Shown piece after piece: positions 7,855-16,572 of a stretch of DNA of 64,000 nt; the first letter of the stretch is position 1; every line of letters begins with the position of its first letter. The notes beneath the pieces were generated by a model. That model was given only the letters and a program-made list of their open reading frames with translations. It ran no database searches and was not told where the DNA came from. The stretch is from contig JAWKRR010000042.1 of assembly GCA_041389525.1 (NCBI GenBank), positions 1 through 64,000 of the forward strand, in the 5' to 3' direction. The position numbers and the translations under genes are program-made. The stretch comes from JACKFB01 sp041389525 (lineage in GTDB: Bacteria; Myxococcota_A; UBA9042; PHBI01; JACKFB01).

Positions 7855-9134
7855 GGGGCTCCGGGGACTACGACGAGGGCTTCGTGAGGTGAGATGAGCC
7901 AGCGGGTCGCTCTCGCGGCCAGCGCTCGCATGGCCCCGACGGGAGCGCCCGTTTGGGCGGCGGCGAGCTCGGCGGCCTCGCCGGCGGTGCGGTGGCCGTC
8001 GAGGGCCTGCAGCCACGGGATGAGCAGCGGGTGGTCCTCGTAGACCAAGCCGGGCAGCAGCGACACGGTCGCGGCGTCGTGGGCTCGGGTGACGGTCGGG
8101 CCGTAGGTCTCGCGTGCTCCGATCCGACCGCCCTCATCTACCGAAATGCGCTGTCGGACCGCCGCTCGCACTACGAGATTCAGCAGCCCGAGATCGGCGG
8201 CTTCCCATGGGCGCTCGACAGGCTCCGGCCGCTCGGCGGCCTCGGCGTAGAAGATGAAGAGCGGCGCTAGCAGGCGGTCCAGCACGTCCCAGCGGCGCGG
8301 CGTCGGCAGCGTGTCCAGGGCGCTTGCCACATCGGAGTCGCCCAGGGTGTGGGCCGCGCTCCATTGGCCGGGCATGGCCCAGGTGCTGAAGCGCAGTCCG
8401 GCGGACGCCAGCAGGGCCCAGAGCTCGTCGATGCTGTAGGTGTGGTAGTTCGGGTGGCCGAAGGTGTCCATCAGCGCGGGGATGTCGCCCTCGGCTTGCT
8501 CGAGCAGCGCGGCGAAGGAATCGCGCAGGGGGCCGGGGAAGTCACCGAGCTCGCGCGCCAGGGCGGTGAGCGCGGCGACTCGGGACTCGGCGTCGGCGCT
8601 TGGGCCGGCCAGCGCGCTCGCGATGGCGTCCAGCTCGCGCACGGGGCGGCGGTGGGTGGTGCTGTAGACCATCAGCAACATCGCCCCGTCTGGCCGCAGC
8701 AGCGCGCGCAGCCGGCTCAGGCCCGCGGCGGGGTCGCTGAGGTGGTGGATGACGCCGAAGCTGACGATGAGATCGAAGGCGCCGCCCAAGTCGCCGGGGC
8801 TCAGCGCCAGGATGTCGCGCACCTCGTGGCGCAGGTTTCCCAGGTCCAGCGACTCGGCCAGGCCCGCGCTGGTGCGCACCGAGGCCTCGCTGAAGTCGAT
8901 GGCGATCACCTCGGCCTCAGGCAGCGCGAGGGCCCAGGTGATCGCCTCGCGGGTGCCGCAGCCCGCGATGAGGACTCGGGCGTCGGCTGGCAGCGCGTCG
9001 GCTGGCCCGCGACCCAGCGTGAAGTTCACCTGGTCCAGGGCGTTCGGCGACCAGTCGATGCCCTGCACGCTCGGGTAGGGATAGCGCTCGTAGTGGCGGC
9101 GCGTGGCCTCGGCGGGATCTGGGTGGTCGCTCAT
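7851..9134 (-). CDS. Class I SAM-dependent methyltransferase with C-terminal extension
   Basis: A 427-residue protein. It begins with an RRHYERYPYPSVQG segment, common in one group of TPR-linked methyltransferases. A class I Rossmann methyltransferase domain follows, with motif I VLIAGCGTREA near residue 50, the acidic end of strand 2 (EVIAIDFS), and the later FDLIVSFGVIHHLSDP block. The C-terminal ~200 residues are not recognised but end in a helix-rich winged-helix-like stretch. Target molecule unknown. It is translationally coupled to the YceI-like gene downstream. Confidence 0.82.
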   Translation of the reverse strand: MSDHPDPAEATRRHYERYPYPSVQGIDWSPNALDQVNFTLGRGPADALPADARVLIAGCGTREAITWALALPEAEVIAIDFSEASVRTSAGLAESLDLGNLRHEVRDILALSPGDLGGAFDLIVSFGVIHHLSDPAAGLSRLRALLRPDGAMLLMVYSTTHRRPVRELDAIASALAGPSADAESRVAALTALARELGDFPGPLRDSFAALLEQAEGDIPALMDTFGHPNYHTYSIDELWALLASAGLRFSTWAMPGQWSAAHTLGDSDVASALDTLPTPRRWDVLDRLLAPLFIFYAEAAERPEPVERPWEAADLGLLNLVVRAAVRQRISVDEGGRIGARETYGPTVTRAHDAATVSLLPGLVYEDHPLLIPWLQALDGHRTAGEAAELAAAQTGAPVGAMRALAARATRWLISPHEALVVVPGAP

Positions 9135-9165
9135 GGCGCGATGATAGGTCCCGCGTGGCGCGGCG

Positions 9166-9741
9166 TCACCCTGACTGGGGCTCGGTCGCGAGGGGGACGC
9201 CGAGCCGCGCGGCGAGGGCGGCCGCGGTGTCGAGCGGGCCTGCGTCGCTCTCGTCGTCGGCGATGAGGTGGCCGAGCTCGACGGGGCCCTCGGCGGTGTC
9301 CAGGCACAGGCGCCACCAGTGGCTGACGACGCGGCCGCGGTAGGGGCTGGCGCCTTGAACGGCGCGCAGGCCCTTCAGCGAGCCGGGCGCGTAGCTGCGC
9401 GCGCGGGAGATGAGGCCGCCCGCTCGTGAGACCACGCGCGCGCCGGCCCTGCTGACCTCGAGGCGGGCGAAGCTCTCGGTCGCGATCGCCCACCACAACA
9501 CGCGGGCCAGTCCGAGCAGCGCGACGCTCGCCACCACGGCGAAGATGACGCTGCCGACGCCTTTGGGGCGGTTGATGGCAAGCCAGCCCAGCGCCACCGG
9601 GCCCGCGAGGCTCACCAGCAGCAACAGGTAGAGGCTGGCGAGGGTCACCAAGCGCGACGCGCCGCGCGGCCAGACGATGATCAGCTCGTCCGCGGTCTCC
9701 GTGCGCACGCGAAACGGCGACCAGTTCAGCGATTCGGCCAC
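9166..9741 (-). CDS. Two-TM membrane protein of unknown function
   Basis: A 191-residue protein starting at a GTG right after the stop of the GH92 gene. Two hydrophobic helices at about residues 32-57 and 64-85 are followed by a beta-rich soluble domain of about 100 residues, perhaps PH-like. No catalytic motif is visible. Close spacing suggests co-transcription with the GH92 gene upstream and the methyltransferase downstream. Family not recognised. Confidence 0.7.
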   Translation of the reverse strand: MAESLNWSPFRVRTETADELIIVWPRGASRLVTLASLYLLLLVSLAGPVALGWLAINRPKGVGSVIFAVVASVALLGLARVLWWAIATESFARLEVSRAGARVVSRAGGLISRARSYAPGSLKGLRAVQGASPYRGRVVSHWWRLCLDTAEGPVELGHLIADDESDAGPLDTAAALAARLGVPLATEPQSG

Positions 9742-9742
9742 G

Positions 9743-12100
9743 CTATTCGGGCAGCGCCGGCGGCGTTGGCAGCTCGATCACGGCGCCCGCCTGGACCGTC
9801 GCCCGGTCCAGGGTCGGGGCGGTGTGGACCACCCCGTTTACCTTGATGGGGCCTTGTGGATCGGCGCCGAGGCGGATGTCCAGGTCGCCGGTCGGCATGT
9901 GCCACACCACGCGGTCGAAGAGTGGCGCGCCCAAGGCGTAGGTGCCCGTGCACGGCAGCGGGTAGATGCCGGCGGCCGCGAGCACGTACCACGCGGAGAG
10001 CGTGCCGCCGTCGTCGTTGCCGGGGAGGCCCGCCGGGACTGGCGTGTAGATGGTGTCGGCGACCCAGTGGGTCCAGGCGCGGGTCAGGTCGGGGCGACCA
10101 CCGAAGCCGAACAAGAACGGGGCGACGAGGTTCGGCTCGTTGCCGTGCCAGTAGTAGGCGCTCGGCAGGTCGGGGTTGAAGGTGTCCCGCGCGCCGCTCA
10201 TGAACTTGCTCAGCTTCGCCACGAAGGCCTCCGCGCCGCCGATGGTCTCCACGAGGCCGGGCGCGTCGTGTGGGACCATGAAGAGGTACTGCCACGCGTT
10301 GCCCTCGACGTACGCCTTCTGCCCGCCGGTGCCTGAGTATTTCTCGAAGGTGCCGTCGGCCTTGCGAGGGGCGAGGAAGCCTTGCTCGGGCTCCCACAGC
10401 GCTCGCCAGCGGCCGGCGCGCTCGGTGTAGTGCGCGTCCGCCTCGGCGTCCCCGACCTCACGGGCCACGCGGGCCACGCAGTAGTCATCCGCCGCGTACT
10501 CCAACGTCCGCGACACCGCCCCGTCCATCAGGTCCGCCGGGCAGTACCCGTGCTCCAAGCACGCTTCGATGTTGTTTCGCCCCGAGTTCCCAGGCTTCGG
10601 CGGACCGTTGGCGATGGCCTTCATCGACGCCAGGGCCGCCGGGATGTCGAAGTCGGTGATCCCGTGCTCGATGGCGTCTCCCAGCACGATGTCCGCGCTG
10701 GAACCCAGCATCGAGCCGGTCTCGCCGGTCGCCAGCGGCCAACGCGGGAAGTTCCCATACTGCGCGTTCATCGCGACCAGCGAGTGCACGAAGTCCCGCT
10801 GCCGGTCGGGGTAGAGCAGCCCCACCATCGGGTGCAGCGTGCGGTAGGTGTCCCACAGCGACAGGTCGCTGAAGTAGTCGAAGCCCACCGCCTCGTGGAC
10901 CTCCTTGTCCAGGCCGCGGTAGCGCCCGTCCACGTCGGTCAGCAGCGTGGGCATCAGCTGCGTGTGGTAGAGCGCCGTGTAGAGCAGCGTCCGCCGGGTG
11001 TTGGTGCCGCCCTCGACCTCGACCACGGAGAGCGCGTCGCGCCACTCAGCGCGGGCCGCCTCGTGCGCGGCGTCAAACCCGAGGTCGGCGGACTCCGCGA
11101 CCAGGTTCGCCCGCGCGCCTGCCAGGTCCACAAACGAGATGCCGACCCGCAGCTCGACCACCGGGTCGCTGCTCGCGTCGTAGCGCAAGGCGACACCGGC
11201 CGACGGGCCCGCCGTCTCGAGGCTGCCGGCGTGATAGCCCTCGCCGTCCCAGGTCCCCACCGCGGTCGGCACCCGGCTGGGCTGGATCACGAAGTACAGG
11301 TGAAAGCCGTCGAATCGCCCGGAGAACTCGCCCCAATTGTGAACGTAGCCGGTGATCTCGCCCGTGGCCGGGTCGATCTCGGTCAGGCTGTCCTCGGCGC
11401 GACCCTTGGCCATCGAGCGGGTCACGTCCACGACGATGAGCGCCTCGTCCGTCGACTTGAAGGTGTAGCGGTGTAGCCCCGTGCGGGCGGTGGCGGTCAG
11501 CTCGGAGCGGACGTCGTCGGTCGCGAGGCTGTAGTAACCGGGGCTCGCGGACTCGCGCGCGTGGTCCAGCGGCAGCCGCAGCGCGTTGCCGTCGGCCAGG
11601 AGCGTCGCGGCGTCGCCCACATAGGGGATGACCAGCAGGTTGCCGTAGTCCGCGACGCCGGTACCCGCGAGGTGGATGTGCGAGAAGCCGAGCACCTGTG
11701 TGTCATCGTAGAAGTAGCCGCCCGCGTGGGCTGGGCCGAAGGTCGCGTCGAGGAAGCCGTCGGTGTCGGGCGAGAGGGCGACCATGCCGAAAGGCGTCTG
11801 CGGCCCCGGATAGAGGGCGCCGAAGTTGATGAAGGTCGAGCCGGTGCCGATGAAGTTGTCGACCCAGTCGAGGGGGTCGAAGGGCGGGACCACCGCGTCG
11901 GGGCCAACGTCGGCCGCGTCGGCCGCGTCCGGTGTCGCATCCGGTGCCGCGTCGACCGCCACGTCGGGCGTGGCGTCAGGCTGAGCGTCGGCGGCGGCGT
12001 CCGGCCTCGCGTTTTTGGTGGCGTCGTCGCAGGCGGCGAAGAGCGTGAACGCGGCGACGGCGAAGGCGGCGGACCCGAAGGCGATGCGTGGTGTTTTCAT
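9743..12100 (-). CDS. GH92-family alpha-mannosidase lipoprotein
   Basis: A 785-residue glycoside hydrolase family 92 protein; the family consists of Ca2+-dependent exo-alpha-mannosidases. The signal peptide ends in a lipobox (LFAAC, Cys near residue 24), followed by an Asp/Ala/Pro tether to about residue 72. The catalytic region begins with WVDNFIGTG and YPGPQTPFGMVALSPD. It ends with the family hallmark GNDDGGTLSAWYVLAAAGIY near residues 700-720. Length fits the family plus tether. It probably trims mannose from eukaryotic or fungal glycans, or yeast mannan, at the cell surface. No polysaccharide-utilisation genes (SusC/D) are adjacent, so it appears to act alone. Confidence 0.9.
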   Translation of the reverse strand: MKTPRIAFGSAAFAVAAFTLFAACDDATKNARPDAAADAQPDATPDVAVDAAPDATPDAADAADVGPDAVVPPFDPLDWVDNFIGTGSTFINFGALYPGPQTPFGMVALSPDTDGFLDATFGPAHAGGYFYDDTQVLGFSHIHLAGTGVADYGNLLVIPYVGDAATLLADGNALRLPLDHARESASPGYYSLATDDVRSELTATARTGLHRYTFKSTDEALIVVDVTRSMAKGRAEDSLTEIDPATGEITGYVHNWGEFSGRFDGFHLYFVIQPSRVPTAVGTWDGEGYHAGSLETAGPSAGVALRYDASSDPVVELRVGISFVDLAGARANLVAESADLGFDAAHEAARAEWRDALSVVEVEGGTNTRRTLLYTALYHTQLMPTLLTDVDGRYRGLDKEVHEAVGFDYFSDLSLWDTYRTLHPMVGLLYPDRQRDFVHSLVAMNAQYGNFPRWPLATGETGSMLGSSADIVLGDAIEHGITDFDIPAALASMKAIANGPPKPGNSGRNNIEACLEHGYCPADLMDGAVSRTLEYAADDYCVARVAREVGDAEADAHYTERAGRWRALWEPEQGFLAPRKADGTFEKYSGTGGQKAYVEGNAWQYLFMVPHDAPGLVETIGGAEAFVAKLSKFMSGARDTFNPDLPSAYYWHGNEPNLVAPFLFGFGGRPDLTRAWTHWVADTIYTPVPAGLPGNDDGGTLSAWYVLAAAGIYPLPCTGTYALGAPLFDRVVWHMPTGDLDIRLGADPQGPIKVNGVVHTAPTLDRATVQAGAVIELPTPPALPE

Positions 12101-12239
12101 AGGGTCGGGATGCTAGCCGCACGAAGCGCCCGGGACAATCGCGGGGTCGCCCGGCTGGCGACACGGGCCGCCTCGCGCGCCCACCCTTGCGCCCGCGGGT
12201 CCAAACGGCCGACTATCGGGGCATTCACGGAGAACGCTG

Positions 12240-13400
12240 ATGCAGGCTCGCGCTTGGGTCCTTGGGGTGTTGGTCGTGGTCGGCTCGTGCGCGTCCTGTG
12301 ACGAGGCGAAATCGCCAGAGACCAACGTCGCGGCGGTGGTGACCTGGAATGTCGGTCTCGCCGAAGGGTACGTCAGCTACGCGCCGCAGCGCCGGCCCGA
12401 GATCTTGGCGGCCATCCCCAAGCTCGACGCGGACGTGGTCTGCCTGCAAGAGGTCTGGTCCCAGGCGGACGCCAGCGCGGTGATCGCCGCGGCGGCGTCG
12501 GTGTTTCCCGAGAGCTACCAGGTCCAGCTCGAGGACGACACGGTGGGCCCGCCCGGCTGTCCGCCCGAGTCCGAGCAGGTCGCCGCGCTCTCGGTGTGCG
12601 CCACCTCGAAGTGCGGCACGCTCCCCTCGAGCGAGCTCGGCGGTTGCGTGCTGGGCCAGTGCAAGCAGGAGTTCGACGCGGTGCCCCCCAGCTGCGTCGA
12701 GTGCTTGGCCGCCAACCTCGGGCAGGCGCTCGACACCATCCTGCTCTCCTGCACCACGGGCTCCGCGCGCTACTTCGCCAAGGGCGCCAACGGCCTCGTC
12801 CTGCTGTCGAAACACCCGCTGCAGAACCGCACCCACCTCGCCATGACCTCGACGAACACGCAGCGCAGCGTGCTGGGCGCCACGGTGAACCTCCCCGGCC
12901 TCGGTGAGACCGACGTCTACTGCACGCACATCGCCGCCGATCTCGAGAGCCAGCTGAAGTACAACGGCCCCTACGCCTCCTGGGGCGCCGAGAATCTCGC
13001 CCAGCTCGACGCGATCTTCGCGCAGATCGCCGCGACCAAGCGCACCGACCAGATCCTGCTGCTCGGCGATTTCAACGCGGGACCGGCGATTCCGCCCCAG
13101 ATCGCCGCCGAGCTGCCCGATAACTACAAGCACACCATCGACGCGGGCTGGCGCGACTGGCCCGGCACCGGGGCCGACGCGCTGTGCACCTTCTGCCCCG
13201 AGAACACGCTGATCTCTGACACCGCGAGCGGCGTCCTCATCGATCACATCTACGGGAAGGGCATCCCGGCGGCGTTTAGCGAGAGCCGAGCCGCCCGAAT
13301 CGAGACCGACACGGTGACCATCGAGACCCCCGACGGCCCGGCCCAGAGTCACCGCTCCGACCACTTCGGCATGCGCCTGCAGTTCGACAGGTCGCGATAG
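12240..13400 (+). CDS. Endonuclease/exonuclease/phosphatase (EEP) family lipoprotein with Cys-rich insert
   Basis: A 386-residue exported protein. The EEP fold motifs are in order: VVTWNVG, VCLQEV (metal-binding Glu), YCTHIAADLES, LLGDFNAGP (catalytic Asp and Asn) and the terminal SHRSDHFG (catalytic His). The family covers DNases, sphingomyelinases and phosphoinositide phosphatases; which applies here cannot be told. The signal peptide has Cys near residues 17 and 20 that could serve as a lipobox. An insert at about residues 104-160 holds at least eight cysteines (for example VCATSKCG, CVECLAANLG), presumably a disulfide-stabilised loop near the active site. RBS GGAGAA lies upstream. Divergent from the GH92 gene across a 139-base gap. 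Confidence 0.85.
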   Translation: MQARAWVLGVLVVVGSCASCDEAKSPETNVAAVVTWNVGLAEGYVSYAPQRRPEILAAIPKLDADVVCLQEVWSQADASAVIAAAASVFPESYQVQLEDDTVGPPGCPPESEQVAALSVCATSKCGTLPSSELGGCVLGQCKQEFDAVPPSCVECLAANLGQALDTILLSCTTGSARYFAKGANGLVLLSKHPLQNRTHLAMTSTNTQRSVLGATVNLPGLGETDVYCTHIAADLESQLKYNGPYASWGAENLAQLDAIFAQIAATKRTDQILLLGDFNAGPAIPPQIAAELPDNYKHTIDAGWRDWPGTGADALCTFCPENTLISDTASGVLIDHIYGKGIPAAFSESRAARIETDTVTIETPDGPAQSHRSDHFGMRLQFDRSR

Positions 13401-13461
13401 CGCCTCATCGCCGCCCGCCCTGCCCTCACCGGCCGCCGCGGCCCCCGCTTAGGACCCCGCC

Positions 13462-14160
13462 ATGAGCAGCACCGACTTCGACCACTTCGCGCCGGACCTC
13501 TTCATCTTTCTGCGCGAGCTGGCCGACCACAACGAGCGGCCCTGGTTCGAGAAGCAGAAGCGCCGCTACGAGTCGGAGGTGCGCGGGCCCGCGCTCGACT
13601 TCGTCCGCGCCATGGGCGAGCGCCTGCCGCAGATCTCGGCCCACATGGTCGCCGACGATCGCAAGGTCGGCGGCTCGCTGATGCGCATCCACAAGGACGT
13701 GCGCTTCTCAAAGGACAAGCGGCCCTACAAGACCAACGTGGGCATGCATTTCCGGCTCGACGTCGGCAAGGACGTGCACGCGCCGGGTCTCTACCTGCAT
13801 CTGGAGCCCGGGCAGTGCTTCGTCGGCGCCGGCCTCTGGCGACCCGAGCGCGAGGCCCTCGACGCGATCCGCACCGCCATCGACAGCAGGCAGGCGGCGT
13901 TCCGGGCGGTCGTCTCCGACCCCAAGCTGACCGCCGTCTTCAACCGCGACACCAGCGAGGGCCTCAAGCGCCCGCCGCGCGGCTACGCGAAGGATCACCC
14001 GCTGGTCGAGGACCTCAAGCTCACCAGCCACACCGTCGGCGCCTCATTCCCCGACGCCGACGCCACCACGCCAGGCTTCATCGACCGCGTCTCCGAGCGC
14101 TACGCAGCCGCGGCGCCGTTTATGGCCTTCCTCTGCAAATCCATAGGCGTCGCCTGGTGA
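13462..14160 (+). CDS. DUF2461 (TIGR02453) family protein
   Basis: A 232-residue cytosolic protein matching the widespread DUF2461 family. Blocks seen are FLRELADHNERPWFE at the N-terminus, the central MRIHKDVRFSKDKRPYKTNV, and GLYLHLEPGQCFVGAGLWRP. The family function is not established. Full length. The neighbour upstream is the EEP lipoprotein (61-base gap). The downstream MazG-like gene is convergent, 23 bases away, with no strong terminator seen between. Confidence 0.88.
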   Translation: MSSTDFDHFAPDLFIFLRELADHNERPWFEKQKRRYESEVRGPALDFVRAMGERLPQISAHMVADDRKVGGSLMRIHKDVRFSKDKRPYKTNVGMHFRLDVGKDVHAPGLYLHLEPGQCFVGAGLWRPEREALDAIRTAIDSRQAAFRAVVSDPKLTAVFNRDTSEGLKRPPRGYAKDHPLVEDLKLTSHTVGASFPDADATTPGFIDRVSERYAAAAPFMAFLCKSIGVAW

Positions 14161-14183
14161 TTTGAGGGATGCCCGGGGCGGAC

Positions 14184-14516
14184 TCACTCGCGAAAGCGCG
14201 AGACCCGGACGCGCCCGTCCACCGTGCGCGCCTCGCGCTTCATCAGCTCGTCCATCTTGGCCCAGAAGGCGTCGTTCAAGTCGAAGCCGCCCGAGATCGC
14301 GGTCCCCATGACCAGGATGAAGAGGTCGGCGCACTCCTCCGCCAGCGCCTCGCGGGACTTGCCCTTGGTGACGCAGGCCGAGATCTCGCCAAGCTCCTCC
14401 GCCATGAGCGCGACGCGGTAGGTGAGGTCCTCCCCGCCGCGGCTCTTGAAGTCGTGCTTGTCGTGGAAGGCCTGCACCGCCGCCATCATCGCGCCGAACC
14501 CGTCACGCTCGCTCAT
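14184..14516 (-). CDS. MazG-like nucleotide pyrophosphohydrolase
   Basis: A 110-residue all-alpha NTP pyrophosphohydrolase of the MazG/dUTPase-like superfamily. The metal-binding pattern is present as EELGEIS and, about 25 residues later, EECADLFI. It probably hydrolyses (deoxy)nucleoside triphosphates or modified nucleotides for pool cleaning. The ATG at 14516 is chosen over one 33 bases upstream because GGAGG lies eight bases before it. It overlaps the 3' end of the PAP2 gene by 14 bases, so the two are probably co-transcribed. Confidence 0.82.
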   Translation of the reverse strand: MSERDGFGAMMAAVQAFHDKHDFKSRGGEDLTYRVALMAEELGEISACVTKGKSREALAEECADLFILVMGTAISGGFDLNDAFWAKMDELMKREARTVDGRVRVSRFRE

Positions 14517-15318
14517 CTCGCCCCTCCGTGTCTCTGAAGCTGGCACCAAGCCGCCTCAGCGCGGCCCGCGTCGCCCACAGCCCGACCAAGCCGAAGAACA
14601 GCCCCTGCGCCGAGCCCACGCTGACGTCGATCGGCGTGTGGACCCCGATGATGGGCCGCGACCAGCACACCGCGACCGCCCACAGCGGCAGCCCCCACAG
14701 CGCAACCCGCCAGCCCGGGGGCCGCAGCAAGAGGGCCAGCCCCGCGCACAGCGTCGCGAAGAGCATGGACGCGAAGGCGTGCCCCGACGGGAAGGAGTAG
14801 CCGATCATCGCGCCCCACTCGCCTCGCACCCGGGCGTCGGCGGGCCCGACGGTGACGCCCGCGGCGGCGAGCACGGCGTTGAGGCGCGCGCGCCGTTCGG
14901 TGGCGGAGGGGAGCGCGTAGAAGGCCTCGGCCCCCTCGGCGAGCGCGCCGGCCTTCGCCAAGGCGACGACGCTGGGGCGGGGGACCGCGAGGGCTGGCTT
15001 GAGGACCCACTCGTTGAGCGCGCTGCCGGCCCCCAAGAACACAGTGAAGGCCAGGGCGATGGCGAGGGTCTGGACGCCGCGATGGGCGAGGCGCGAGGCG
15101 GATCGCCACGGCAACCAGAGGGACGCGGCGATGGCCAGCCAGGGCAGCGCGGCGCCCGAGCCGGTCCACGACAGCGCCCACGCGGCGACGCCGAGCGCGA
15201 TGAAGGGCTGCGAATCGCCCAGGAGATTGCTGGCCAGTACGAGCAGCCACGCCCCGCCCAGGACGGGCAGCAGCGGGGCCGGCCACCCTCGTGCCGTGAG
15301 TCGTTGGAGGGGCGTCAT
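14503..15318 (-). CDS. PAP2-family membrane phosphatase
   Basis: A 271-residue membrane protein of the phosphatidic acid phosphatase type 2 family. All three catalytic blocks are present: KPALAVPRP (motif 1 Lys...Arg-Pro), SFPSGHA (motif 2, catalytic His) and SRPIIGVHTPIDV (motif 3, nucleophile His and Asp). About six transmembrane helices. Likely substrates are lipid phosphates such as undecaprenyl diphosphate or phosphatidate. The ~45-residue segment between motifs 1 and 2 is probably the periplasmic loop. Head of a short operon with the MazG-like gene. Confidence 0.9.
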   Translation of the reverse strand: MTPLQRLTARGWPAPLLPVLGGAWLLVLASNLLGDSQPFIALGVAAWALSWTGSGAALPWLAIAASLWLPWRSASRLAHRGVQTLAIALAFTVFLGAGSALNEWVLKPALAVPRPSVVALAKAGALAEGAEAFYALPSATERRARLNAVLAAAGVTVGPADARVRGEWGAMIGYSFPSGHAFASMLFATLCAGLALLLRPPGWRVALWGLPLWAVAVCWSRPIIGVHTPIDVSVGSAQGLFFGLVGLWATRAALRRLGASFRDTEGRDERA

Positions 15319-15417
15319 GGGCGGAAGCTCCCACAGACGCGGCGGGCGTCCAAGAGGCGGGGAATCATGGCCGGTCTTGCGTTAGACTCGGGCCCGGCGG
15401 GCAGGCAGGAGGCGGCG

Positions 15418-16572
15418 GTGGCGGACTCGGTCGCGGACGTAGTGGTCGTCGGGGTGGGCGGCGTCGGGAGCGCGGCGCTGTGGCGACTGGCGGCCCGCGG
15501 CGTGCGCGTGGTCGGGGTGGACCGCTTCGTGCCGGGCCACGCGTTTGGCAGCTCGCACGGCCAGACGCGCGTCTACCGAAAGGCCTACTTCGAGCACCCG
15601 GATTACGTCCCGCTGGCCACCCACGCCGAGGCCCTGTGGGGCGAGCTGGAGGTCGCCAGCGGCCAGCCGCTGCGGCGCCGTACCGGGGTGCTGCAGTTCG
15701 GCCCGCCCAGCGGCGTGGTCGTGCCCGGGGTGCTGCAGAGCGCGCGGCTGCACGGCCTGCGGGTCGAGCGGCTCAGCGCGAGTGAGGCGCGCGCACGCTT
15801 CGCAGGGTTCGCTGCTCCCGACGGGTTCGACGCGGTCTTCGAGCCCGACGGGGGCGTGCTCTACGTCGAGGCCTGCGTTCGCGCCGCGACCGCCGTCGCG
15901 TGCGAGCTGGGCGCGACCCTGCTGGCCGGGCGAACCGTGGAGCGCGTCATCGAGGACGGCGACGGGCTGCGGGTCGAGACCAGCCACGAGCAGATCCGCT
16001 GCCGTCACGTCCTGCTCACGCCCGGCGCCTGGGCCCCCGGCCTGCTGGCCGACCTCGGCGTGCCGCTGCGGGTCGCGCGCAAGGTGATGGTCTGGTACGC
16101 GCCACAGACCGCCGGCCCCTCCCCCTACGACGCCGCCGCGGGCTGCCCGGCCTTCCTCTACGAGCTGCCGCACGGGATCTTCTACGGCTGCCCCGCCGAG
16201 GGCGAGCGCGGCGTGAAGGTCGCCGAACACACAGGCGGCACCTCGCTAATCGACCCGCTCACGCTGGACCGGGCCCTGCACGCGGCCGACGAGGCGCCGC
16301 TGAGAGCCTTCGTCGAGACGCACCTGCCCGGCCTCGGCCGCGCCGACCTGCGCCATCACGAGGCCTGCATGTACACGCTGACGCCCGACCAGCACTTCGT
16401 GGTCGGCGGCCACCCAGCGCGCCCCGGGATCTCGGTCGCCTGCGGCCTCTCCGGCCACGGCTTCAAGTTCGCGTCGGCGCTGGGCGACGTCCTCGCCGCG
16501 CTGGCCATGGGCGAGGCCCCGCCCGTCGGTATCGAGGCGTTTCGGCCCGACCGGCCCGCCGTCTGTGGCTGA
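15418..16572 (+). CDS. Monomeric sarcosine oxidase / N-methyltryptophan oxidase family flavoenzyme
   Basis: A 384-residue FAD-dependent amine oxidase. The N-terminal GVGGVGSAA dinucleotide-binding motif and the SSHGQTRVYRKAYFEHPDY block are typical of the MSOX/MTOX family. The Cys that carries covalent 8-alpha-S-cysteinyl FAD in that family is conserved as Cys317 in ACMYTLTPDQHFVVGG. It should oxidise a secondary or N-methyl amine (sarcosine, pipecolate or N-methyl-amino acid), yielding H2O2. An ATG exists at 15367, but the GTG at 15418 has AGGAGG five bases upstream and is preferred. The 3' end overlaps the next gene by 8 bases. Confidence 0.87.
   Translation: MADSVADVVVVGVGGVGSAALWRLAARGVRVVGVDRFVPGHAFGSSHGQTRVYRKAYFEHPDYVPLATHAEALWGELEVASGQPLRRRTGVLQFGPPSGVVVPGVLQSARLHGLRVERLSASEARARFAGFAAPDGFDAVFEPDGGVLYVEACVRAATAVACELGATLLAGRTVERVIEDGDGLRVETSHEQIRCRHVLLTPGAWAPGLLADLGVPLRVARKVMVWYAPQTAGPSPYDAAAGCPAFLYELPHGIFYGCPAEGERGVKVAEHTGGTSLIDPLTLDRALHAADEAPLRAFVETHLPGLGRADLRHHEACMYTLTPDQHFVVGGHPARPGISVACGLSGHGFKFASALGDVLAALAMGEAPPVGIEAFRPDRPAVCG

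Noticed and set aside
14422..15417. N-terminal extension of the amine oxidase frame back to 14422
   Set aside because: The extension is antisense to PAP2 and MazG-like genes and lacks family sequence; the GTG at 15418 has a strong ribosome binding site.
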